Shown here: positions 45,430 through 55,900 of the stretch, piece after piece
Layout: each line of letters starts with the position of its first letter
Numbering within the stretch: the stretch's first letter is position 1
Assembly: GCF_028583425.1 (NCBI RefSeq)
Contig: NC_072799.1
Coordinates: 90,444,217 to 90,508,216, forward strand
Length of the DNA stretch: 64,000 nt
Origin: Eublepharis macularius
Taxonomy: Eukaryota > Chordata > Lepidosauria > Squamata > Eublepharidae
Reading direction: 5' to 3'
The notes under the pieces: generated by a model
The model's input: only the letters and a program-made list of their open reading frames with translations
Database searches by the model: none
What the model was told of the DNA's origin: nothing
Program-made: the position numbers and the translations under genes

Positions 45430-45567
45430 GTGTTTTTTAGAAATTCACAGGTTGTTCAATCACCTCTGATCATCTCCTGCCTCGAAAATCCCATGAGATG
45501 GGACTTCAAAGGGTTGCCATAAGTCAGTTGCAACTCGATGGCACGCGCACGCACACACGCACACACA
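45430..45567 (+). repeat. SINE with BovB-like tail and (CA)n
   Basis: TGCCATAAGTCAGTTGCAACTCGATGGCAC followed by CGCACACACAC; a tail typical of Sauria-type SINEs and BovB LINEs in squamates. Confidence 0.6.
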
Positions 45568-45989
45568 CAAAAGTTCTAATACATCCACAACTATAATAAA
45601 GACTGTATAAGACACAATGAGCACAATCCAGTGAAAATAATTGCAAATAAATCTCTCTGAAAACTATTAATTGAATAAGACGTGGTGGTGACTTAATTAC
45701 TGCTGATTTCAGTGCCTGGTGGACTGGAAGGTTAAAAGGCCCTGGAAAGGGCCACACGTGCGCTCCTGCCACACCCCGTTCCCGACAGAGGGAGGTGCTG
45801 TGTGGCCGAGTTCTGCTCAGCACCCAGCTTGGCAACAGCCGCTCTACTGTGCTGACTGACCAGGTAGCCGAGGCCTCCGCTGGGTGGGCAACTGTGAGAG
45901 GGATGAAGTGGGCCAGGGGGCAGCCACACAACTTACCCTGGCGGGGCCCAGCCGCTGCAAGACTCGCCTGATCTGAGCATTGCCAGCCT

Positions 45990-46190
45990 CTAGGCAGGGC
46001 CTGCAGAGTCCCCAGAATTACTAGTCTCCAGATGACAGCGATCAGTTCCCTCAGGCAAATGGCTGCTTTGGAGGGTGGGCTCTAGGGCATTATGCCCCAC
46101 TGAGGTCCCTCCCTTCCCTCAGGCTGCACCCCCAAATCTCCAGGAATTTCCCAACCCGGAGCTGGCAACCCTACGACTGGTCTAGATGCC
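45990..46190 (-). repeat. Dispersed repeat, unclassified
   Basis: Runs from GTCCCCAGAATTACTAGTCT through GGGCATTATGCCCCACTGAG to GAGCTGGCAACCC; a unit I recognise as common in reptile genomes but cannot name. Confidence 0.4.
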
Positions 46191-46804
46191 AGTGGGACTT
46201 GGCAGGGGTGGGCATGGAAGCCAAGTGGCCCCTGTCTACCCAGCAGCAGCTTGTCCTGGGTCAAGGCGGCCTCCTCTCCCCAGCCAGCTGGGCCTCAAGG
46301 GAGGAAACCCAGGAGACGCAAACCCTCCCCTCCTAGTCCATCGATCAGAGAAATTTTGGGGTGGCCAAAATGGTTAACCTGCCCCCGTTTTGAAGGGGAC
46401 GTGGCTGCTTCACACCGCTGATGCCGGTCTTCTTGAGATTATCACACACCTCTCAAGTCCAAAACGGGACACTTGCTGGCCCAACCCAAGCCATCCCAGC
46501 TTCCTGTTCAAAAGGCTGAGTGTTCAAAGCCAAACTCTGAGAGGCCAGTGGAAGTCTTATATGCTTTGGGAGAAGGCAAGCGATGTCTCACACACACACA
46601 CACACAAGAAAAAAGGGAGCGTTATAGTGCCATAAACTCTAAGTAGAAATCTGGTTTTTCTCAACTCCGCACATGCACGCATGCACACACAACTACAGAC
46701 AGATACATATCTTTTGCCACAGTATGGAAAAGTGCTGTAACAGCCTGGGAGAGACCCCAAGTGTGGGGCTGTGTCAGCTTTCATTCCCCCCCACCTTTTG
46801 TGCT

Positions 46805-46930
46805 TAGAATCATAGAATCACAGGGTTGGAAGATACCTCTAGGGTCATCTAGTCTAACCCCTGGCAAAATGCGGGAGATTCCCAAATACCCCCCCCCCCA
46901 GAGACCCTTACTCCATGCCCAGAAGATGGC
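46805..46930 (-). repeat. CR1 LINE 3' end (short)
   Basis: Begins AGAATCATAGAATCACAGGG and continues TTGGAAGATACCTCTAGGGT, the reverse of the CR1 3' UTR. Confidence 0.85.
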
Positions 46931-47125
46931 TTCTTGCCCTTCTCCTCTCAGATTGTCCTATGCCACCTCGGACAAGGGTCTGTGCCTGCCCCAAGGAGGC
47001 CCCTCAGCTAGTGTTACTTTGGGTGCTAGAGAGAACTCCTTGTTCTCCTCGTATCTCTGGGATTCTCACAGACTTGCTGGCGCCTGCGAGTTATGAACCA
47101 TGCACTGTAATACGTGACCTCAAGA

Positions 47126-47265
47126 TAACAACAACATTTGATTTATATACTGCCCTTCAGGACAACTTAATGCCACACGTAGAGCGGCTAATAAAGTATG
47201 TTGTTATTATCCTCACGACAATCACCTTGTGAGGTGGGTGGGGCTGAGAGAGCTGTACGGCTGCT
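47126..47265 (-). repeat. tRNA-derived SINE fragment
   Basis: AACAACATTTGATTTATATACTGCCC ... TGAGAGAGCTGT, the reverse of the tail and body of the 2061 family. Confidence 0.8.
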
Positions 47266-47436
47266 GCTGTTGCTACCTGTGGAAAGGTTGAGAACTTGAT
47301 TGCTGGGAGGGTGGTTAACACTCCAAGGTATCTTGTGGTTTGCCAATCCTTTTGCTTCTGGGATAAACTTTCATCAGTTATTGTGGAGAACAATGTCTAT
47401 CCCTCAAATAGCACATCTTCCATTCTGCCACTCATC

Positions 47437-48540
47437 TCAATAGGTAGAGCTGTGGATTGGAGCCCAGCAATGCCTCCAAAGGACTACTGCCGAAGCTAGG
47501 GCCCCGGTGGAAGAACTGGTCGCGTGCCTTCCAGCATTTATCTGCTTCTTGAGAAGCCTGATTGCCTCTACCTGAACCACTCTGGCTTGGACCTTCTGGT
47601 CCTCTGGCAGATGCTCATTGTACGCAGCCATCTTATTCCAAATGAAGATCTGAGAGGCTCCCATAATAGCAGCGTAATTAGCAATTTTGATGTTGAGGAC
47701 TGAAGACGTATAGACCTTCCATCACAGGCTATCTAGTTTCAGTGTTCAGTTTATTCAAGTTTAACAGCCCATAGGCCATACACTATAAGCAAAAGTTTCT
47801 TTCCCTTTCTGTTAGCAGGCGTAGAATGGTGACCTTGCCTGGGTCTTGACTGCATCTCCTCTGTGACTAGCAACGATGGAGGAGGAGCCTCTAAGGGCCG
47901 TATAGAAGGGTTCCCGGGGCAATTCCCCTTCCTGTTATGAAGAGTAAGTCCAGCAGCAGCCTGAGAAGGGATATGTGGGGTCTTCACTACCTCCATCTCC
48001 CCACTTTCCAGGCCTGTGACCTGAATCCTGTGAGAACTCTTACGTTTGGGATGCTTTGATTTAGATTTGGTTTTCTTTCTGGATGGCTCCAGAGATTCTG
48101 GGGTTGGCCCTTCAGTTCTCTCAGACCTATGCCCTATAGGGCTTGGAGCCGAGAGTGGGTCCATAAAGGCAGGTGTTCATGGATGGGGTTTGTACCATCC
48201 TATCTGAAAGCTCTCTAGATTCAGAATGTTGCCGGATGTGAGGAGGGGTCGAAGCTGATGGGCCTGGAATGCTTGAAGCTCGGTGATGTTGTCGGATTCA
48301 TGACGTTGCCATGTCAGAAGGGCCCGGAGTGCCCAATGCCAATGGTTGAGATGGAGATGGAGTCGGGCCCAATGAGCTCGGAGCACTCAAGGCTAAGCAG
48401 TGGTTCCAAATCTGAGATTGCCAGATGTGTCTTGGGGGCCTGATCTGAAAGGGCATTTCTCTTCTGATCAGTGCCCCAAAGGTACTGCAGAACCAAGTCA
48501 GGTGTATTGCTAACATGGACCACAAGCCGTGCTTTTGCAA
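47437..48540 (-). pseudogene. DIRS-type gag remnant
   Basis: Minus strand, several frames: an N-terminal piece at 48.2-48.5 kb, a basic piece RKKTKSKSKHPKRKSSHR at 48.06 kb, and a C-terminal piece at 47.44-47.66 kb with LPEDQKVQARVVQVEAIRLL, KKQINAGRHA and ASAVVLWRHCW. The last matches the C-terminal motif of the 5729-6667 protein (LPED, EAIR, KQ.NAG.HA, R-x-x-W). Frameshifts and stops break it. Confidence 0.65.
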
Positions 48541-48701
48541 AACTGGCAGGCTTGTTTCCTAGTGATCAATCCCCCCCCCCCTTATTACAACTTAATGTCT
48601 CATCTCAGGTAGGGGGAACATTGCTTTTAAAAGAGGTATGTGGAAACGGAGTATCTTTGTCTGTTTCAAAGCAATGCTCTAACTACCACTCCACAAGGCT
48701 G

Positions 48702-48790
48702 TCATAGAATCATAGAGTTGGAAGGGGCCATACAGACCATCTAGTCCAACCCCCTGCCCAGTGCAGGATCAGCCTATTGTATTGAAGTGG
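48702..48790 (-). repeat. CR1 LINE 3' end (short)
   Basis: CATAGAATCATAGAGTTGGA then GACCATCTAGTCCAACCCCC; reverse of the end seen at 17000-17107. Confidence 0.85.
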
Positions 48791-49029
48791 CTGCTATCTT
48801 CCACAGCCAATCTCTTACACGGTAACAGCTCTCTTACTGAGGAGGAGTCAAAAGTTTATTTATTCCATTTGTCAAGTGAAAACCTAATATCCCTGTTAAA
48901 TATTCACTCAATGTTATCTTTTAATCCCTTTATTTGAAACCAATCTGATTGATCTTGAAATGATAAATTATACTAGAATCAGAAAGATACAAAAAAGATA
49001 CAAAAAACTCTGTAGGTCAAAGATACCAA

Positions 49030-49330
49030 AAACAGTTATTTATTTATACCCCACCTTTCTGTTCAAAGAACACCTAAGGCAGCTTACAAATATCCTATTA
49101 TAATACAATACAAACTCAAATAACCAGCCATTAATCAGCCAAACAGTACCAGTGTTTTTTACAGGTTGCATATAGGGGTGGAAACGCTCAGCTTCAATGG
49201 CAAGGCCTTTCTCCCCAGGTGAAAGGCAGCCGTGGCTTGCGATTCTTCCTCAAGGCTTGAGATGCTGGGGGTGGGACTGGCAGGTAGAAATAGGCACACA
49301 TGTCATCTCTTATCCGACCAATGTAAGATC
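49030..49330 (-). repeat. L2 LINE 3' end
   Basis: TTTATTTATACCCCACCTTTC ... AAGGCAGCTTACAAATATCC is the reversed 3' UTR; further up a degraded coding tail. It overlaps the region where an ATP10D 3' UTR would lie. Confidence 0.6.
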
Positions 49331-49441
49331 TAAAAGATAAAACACAATTTTAAAGAATCCCAAAGTGCTTTCGGAAAGATTAGAAAGGCTCGTGCAAAGC
49401 AAGTCTGAGAGATTCAGGGGTCTTTGTGGTGTGGATACCTA

Positions 49442-49569
49442 GGCCATTTCCAGACGGCTTACCTGCCTCCGGAACGTCGCGCCATCTTGCGGGGAAAACG
49501 CGATATTTCGCGTTTTCCCCGCAAGATGGCGCGACGTTCCGGAGGCAGGTAAGCCGTCTGGAAACGGCC
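49442..49569. mobile_element. Harbinger-like CpG foldback (near-perfect)
   Basis: 128 bp palindrome: GGCCATTTCCAGACGGC ... GCCGTCTGGAAACGGCC with a single arm difference (A/G at the ends). 3 bp duplication CTA at 49439-49441 and 49570-49572. Core ...GAAAACGCGATATTTCGCGT. Ends ~265 bp downstream of the ATP10D stop. Confidence 0.85.
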
Positions 49570-49834
49570 CTAATATGGACTCAGTTCCATGCAACCCCAG
49601 AAACTTCTAATCGGTCACTTTGTATGGTATGACATGAATTCCCTTCTGACCCTAGAAGAAATTTCCCCCTGAAATAAGCATCAAACAGTGTTCTGTTTAG
49701 AGCATCCAGCGATTTGTTTGGGAATCCATTCAACTATTGAAAATCTTCTCTTTCAAGGATGGAACAGTGAGAAACTAAAGCAAATTGAATTTTGTTCAAC
49801 GAATACCTCTTTGAGGTAAGGATCTGTGATATCC

Positions 49835-49961
49835 TCATACGGAGGCTACTCTTTCACTGCGCAGCTGACTTTTCCGCTGCACGGGGACCCGACCTTCCAG
49901 GCGCCTGGCTTTCATTAGTGGAGTTGGGAACACAGTCCCTTGCATCACCCTGAACAGATAC
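49835..49961 (-). CDS. ATP10D: ATP10D last recognised coding exon (cytosolic tail)
   Basis: After the acceptor TATTCCAG the minus strand reads G (completing Arg) then [20 protein letters not shown] and [21 protein letters not shown], with TGA at 49837-49835. The start fits the post-TM tail of ATP10 proteins. As I recall, mammalian ATP10D continues for roughly another hundred residues. Here the tail stops after about 41. A possible donor (GTATGAGG, minus strand, from about 49841) sits just before the stop, so splicing to a further tail exon is an alternative I could not confirm. Confidence 0.82.
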
Positions 49962-52900
49962 CTGGAATATAAAAAGGGGATGGGGCATAGGAAATAAACT
50001 GGGTCAGCATGTGTTCTGTGTGACTCTTTGAGTATGTGGCCTTGTGAAAATGTGCTATCCTGAGTCAAGGGGAAAAGAATTCTGTATCCATTCTGACTGT
50101 AACTACCATTCATCCCAACATTGCCAATTGTGCGGAAATCAACCAAGGACTGATCGTCGGAGAATGACATGAGGATTCTGACTGGAGGTAATTATGCATT
50201 CATTTACGTTTTTAGCTACATGAAAAAAACACAAGTGGTTAAAACCACATGGAGGGTATGTGCGATGTAGTGCTCTTATTTATTTGTTCATTAAATTTTT
50301 CCTTCTCCATCCTCCAAGAGCTTAAGGGTGAAGTGCATAGGTACCTCTTCTATTTTATTCTCACAAGAACCATGTGATATATTATGTCTGGTCCAAAGTT
50401 ACCAAGTGAGTTTCATGGTACTGTCGGGGTTTTTTTGTATGCAGGAACATTCAATAATGTTAGCGCCCCCCCCCACACGCACACTCCACAGTCTGAAGTA
50501 ATATCAAAGCTCAACATATCAAGTGTTGGGAGTTGACACTGAGAAGTTCAGCTCTCCAGCTCAGTGTCGATCCTCAGCGGATGGCCTTTGCCAGATCACT
50601 TTTTGCTAAGCCACAACACTGGCTATATGAACCGAATGCCACGTCAAACCAGTAGGGTGAAACTCCCCAAACTACTGCCAAACTAACCGTGCAATCCTAC
50701 ACTCTTACACCTGTCTAACTCCACCATAGGGCTTAAGAGACCAACAGTGCAGTCCTAAACAAAGATCAAGATGTGTTTGTCTGTCTGTAGCAGCAGAAAA
50801 GAGCAAGAGTCCAGTAGCACCTATAAGACTAACAAAATTTGTGGTAGGGTATGAGCTTTCATGAGTCACTTCTCACTTCTTCAGATATCTGAAGCCCAGG
50901 ATCTGCCAAGCTGTGACTCACCCTATCATAAATTTTGTTAGTCTTATAGATGCCACTGGACTCTTGCTCTTTTCTAATCCTAAACAAAGTGAACGTTTGT
51001 CAAAGGGCTTATACGAATTTAACTCTTTTTAGGTTTGCGCCGTAAAAAGCTTTCCGAACTCACCATTCAGCTTTAAAAATGTATTTGACGTGATGTGGAG
51101 CTTTAGCAGTATATCGGGGACCCTTCTCTGAAATATTGGTAGAGCTTTCACTGAGGTGGTTAAACCAGCGTCAGATTACATGGAGGGGCTCACAGGATGG
51201 AAGGCCCCTCCTTGACACTGGTTTTCTGCATGGAGGTTTGTTTGGAGGACCATTCAGTGGTGTGAGGCACTCCCTCCTCAGCACACGCCTGAAGTAATAC
51301 CAAAACAAAGTCCCAGATTTACCACGTCAGTGGACAAAGAATGAACACTTTATGTAAGTCTTTCCACATGGTGGTTTTGAATCATGAGTATGGTGAACCT
51401 TTAGTTCCCCATGTTTGTCAGGTTAATTTGGGGGTATAATAGTTATATCCAGGGCTTTTTTTCTGGGAAAAGAGGTGATGGAACTCAGTGGGTTGTCCTC
51501 GGGGAAAATGGTCACATGGCCGGTGGCCCCGCCCCCTGATCTCCAGACAGAGGGGAGTTGAGATTGCCCTCCGCGCAGCAGCGCGGAGGGCAATCTAAAC
51601 TCCCCTCTGTCTGGAGATCAGGGGGCGGGGCCACCGGCCATGTGACCATTTTCAAGAGGTGCCGGAACTCCGTTCCACTGCGTTCCTGCTGAAAAAAAGC
51701 CCTGGCTATATCCACACAGGAACACAATAGTCTGGTATCTATTAAGGAATAATAAGGAATAAAGAAGAATACAGACGCAAAAGTTTCAGGCATGGCACCT
51801 GCAGAGCCTCTCGTGACAGAGGCTAGAGCTGGCTCTTACACCACAGCTGCCCATTTTAATGAGGCCTGGACAGGAATATTTCAGTGTGGACTGTGTCCTA
51901 GCCTATATGTATTCTGGAAGCCTATAATTTCCACCCTCCCCTCTTTACTCCTCATTGGAGATAATGTTGCTTAAAGCAACCAAATATCTACAAAAAGATG
52001 TCCTAAACATTATCTTCCTTTATTATAAAAATCCTGCCACGTAGCAATTCAAAATGTTTTGGACAGCTGTTGTTTCTCATAAAATGTACTCATAAAAAAT
52101 TTTTTCTCTAAATTTGAGTATGGTTGACTCTGCTTTTTAATTTGTTTTGGTCTATGTTGTGTTGGTCTGATTGAAACACGGAAGTCTGTTTTAACCAATG
52201 GAACAACTCTGGGGTATGTGATCTTGAAGCTTGCAACCTGAGAGTTCAGAAATTTTAAACACATTTTCCCATTTTATTTTATATATTTCAACACCCACAG
52301 TAAACCATTCTCTTCACACTGATACTGTGGTGTTACTGAAGACAACAGCTGCAATTCACCTACAATTTAGTGTCATTTGCTTCATATTCCTCAGACCGCA
52401 CATTATAGTTACCTAAGATATGCAATAAATGTACACCTAAGACTGTAAAGTGTGACTGTGACAAGCATGTGTCTGAGAACACAAGTATTCTTAGCAGATA
52501 GCCAAGTTTGCTGTGAACACAAATCCCTGTTGAGTTTATACTCTGTGACCAACTCACATCTGTTGCTGTATAATATGTGAAACACAGACAAAAAGAAACA
52601 TAGCATGCCAAAGAATTCTTGGTCTGAACTAGTAAAATACCTGGGGAAAAGAGCCACAAGGGTGGACATGATGCAAACCAGATAGAACCTTGGATTACTC
52701 AGGTGCTTCTGCACGATCCAGTAGGGATTGGCAGGTGGATTGCAGAGGACGCAGTTCGCGCCAAAAACCACAGCAAAGAAGAAATAGAGGACGATGCTTC
52801 CAACCATAACAGTCATGTATATCCAATTCTAAATTTTAAAAAAAGTGTACAAGAATATGCTTCCATGTGTGTGAAGAACAGAAAGGCAGAAATACAGGTT

Positions 52901-55900
52901 TAGACATTCCCCCCCCCCCCCGGCCCATAACTTATGGAATAAGCCAAGGGCTCCTTGGGCTTACGTGTTCCCTTTTCTCCTCTTGATAACGAAAGACCTG
53001 TGCTTTCCAGGAAAAATTGCAATGTCCAAACTTCAGACTGTGATTAATACTCTTACCCGCAAACCAGGAATAAACTGTAGTTTGGAATACTGGATTGTAA
53101 GGAAGAGAACAAAACCATAGTTTGTGTTTCAGACGTTACTACAATCCTGCAAAAGCCTAAGTCTTCCACCATTGAGGCACAGGCCCAAGGATTCTCCTTG
53201 CTTTGTTCCCACTGACTTTATGTGCAGACCAGGCTACACAGAGAAATACACCCTTTGTTCCAATATATTGGTCTCTTCGTGCCTCTAAACCACCAAATCT
53301 CTATGGGAGGATTCAGACAGCTAACCTTTGTCCATCCAAAAATAATTTATAAATTAAGCCTTAAAATTAATGAACTGCCTACTCACCACTGATTTACTTT
53401 CAATCAGAAGGTGCAGTAATATTATAAAGAAGATGGAAGTGTTGAGAGGTACCCCAAAAGAAAAGATGTCTATATCAGAACCAGCGTAAGTCTGCAAAGG
53501 AACAAAGATTATATATTTTTGCCTCTAGTTCCACGAAGGTATATAAAGCACTCTCTGTATTCCCACCCCCCTTATTAATATTTGAAGGATATTTAAGATT
53601 TAAAGTGAACAAGCTCATTACTTTTTAATTCCTTGAATGTTAGTTTTGTCAGTTTTAGGGTTTTACATTTTTTGTACCACTAACAGGAATACATACTAAT
53701 ATGGGGTCCAATCTTCTCCACTAAGAATGGCCCTTTCTTCCACTGTAAGGTGTCCTTCAATGATGCAAGAGAACTCCTACCCATGTGTAGGTTCAGTAGC
53801 TATATTTATGATATACTGATTTAATTCTAATGTAATATTATTAATGCAGCCTACTAATACCTCTCAGTTGATTCTCCCAGGACGAGGTTGACAGGACCCT
53901 GGGGGGGGGGGTTGTGAGGCCTTCTACTTCCCCCTTGGACTCTTGTCCGTCATGGTTGGTTAAAACCAGTGGTGACGAACTTTGAATTCTATTGGCGGAG
54001 TTTCATCAATCTATCTTTGAGTTCTGGTATTTTTCCTGGAGCATTAAAAGAGGCAGTGGTAAAACCTCTCCTGAAGAAGCCATCTTTGTATTCCACCGAC
54101 CCAACCAGTTACCATCCAGTATCAAATCTCCTATTCCTGGGTAAGGTGACTGAGCGGACGGTGGCTGAACAAGTGTAGGTATTCTTGGAGGGCTTCTCTG
54201 TCCTGGATCCATTTCAGTCCAGCTTCCACCCTGTCCATGGGATGGAGACGGCACTGGTTGCCCTCACAGATGACTTTTGCCGGCAACTGGACCAAGGTGG
54301 GTCAGCACTACTGGTGTTATTAGATATGATGGCAGCATTTGACATGGCCGATTATGACCTGCCTTGCCGATGTGGGGATATGTGAGACTGCCTTGCAGTG
54401 GCTGATCTCTTTGCTCCACCGTCGGGAACAGCGGGCGGCCCATGGGGAGTAGATGTCACTGCACTACCCATTGGCATGTGGTGTCCCTCAGGGGGCGACT
54501 CTCTCACCAATGTTATTTAACATCTATATGCACCCCCTTGCCCAGTTGGCCTGTAGCTTTGGACTGAGTTGCCGTCAGTATGCTGATAACACCCAGTTGT
54601 ATCTGTTGATGGACAGCCGGCCAGAGGCCGCCCTGGCCAGGGCTTTGGACGCTGTGACTGCGTGGATGAAACAGAGTTGACTGAAACTGAACCTCATGAA
54701 GACGGAGGTCCTGTATCTGGGCCGTGGGCTGTTGGGTTCAGGAATCCGGCTCTCAGCCCTAGACAGGGCACCTCTGATGCCTGTGTCAGTGGTGAGAAGT
54801 CTGAGGGTGATTCTGGGATGCCTCCTTATCAATGGAGCCCAGGTCACGTCAGCTGCCAGATCTGTATTCTTTTGTCTCTGGCAGGTCAGGCGGCGCGCTC
54901 CCTCTCTCTCTACCCACAACCTAGCTACAGTGATCCATGCAACAGCCCCTCCCGACTGGACTTCTGTGACTCACTCTATGCAGGCCTACCTTTGAGACTG
55001 ACCTGCTGCAACTGGTTCAGGGACTCTGTTTAGGGCGCATATACAACCTGTGCTGCCCCAGCTGCACTGGCTTCTGGTTGAATTCTGGGCCAAGTTCAAG
55101 GTTCTTGTTTTAACCTTTAAAGTGCTTAGCGGACTGGGACCTTCATATCTGCGGGACCATCTTTCCCTGTATGTTCCCCGGCCGGGATGACATTCAGCTG
55201 AACATCATTTACTGGTGATCCCTGGACCCAAGGATGTTTGCCTGGCCTCAACCAGGGCTTGAGATTCGGGCCCTGTGGGACTTACTGCAATTCCGCTGGG
55301 CCTGTAAAACAGAGATGTTCCGCCAGGCCTATGGCTGTGGTTGAGGAGCTGGCGAACTATCCTGCTGGCCTCTTGCCGGGTCTGCTCTGCTTCTGCCGTT
55401 CTGCTCAGGTCTGCTGTATCTGCCCCACCGTAATTTGTGAATCGTAATTGTCTGTTCTTTGAAGCCGAATCTTGGAGGTCCTTTGGGGACTCGTGGGTTA
55501 ATGTTTCACTGTTCATATTGTATTTTATAGTATTTTATTGCTGTTTTATGTATTTATGATATATTGATGTCTATGATATAACCCGCCCTGAGCCTGCTTG
55601 TAGGAAGGAGGGATATAAATCCAACCAACCAACCAACCAATCAATGTTTGTATGAGTTTTAACCCTTAATTTTAAAAAAGGTCCATATAGCACAGTACAC
55701 CACACACTGCAAGACTTGCTGGTTTTTCATACACAAAATTCTAATGACTCTTCTTGTGAATGTGCGTGTGTGAAATGCTGTCAAATCACAGCCAACTTAG
55801 GTCATCCAGCTTCGCTTCTGAGATCTGGAGAGATGTTAGCCCAGGCCATCCAGGTCAGGGTCTTTTGTGAATACAGGGAAACTTTAAAGTGCATGGAAGT

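Noticed and set aside
52360..52640. ORF extension beyond the ATP10D exon ending at 52641
   Set aside because: Lies past a clear donor; homology stops at the donor and resumes in the exon at 49961.
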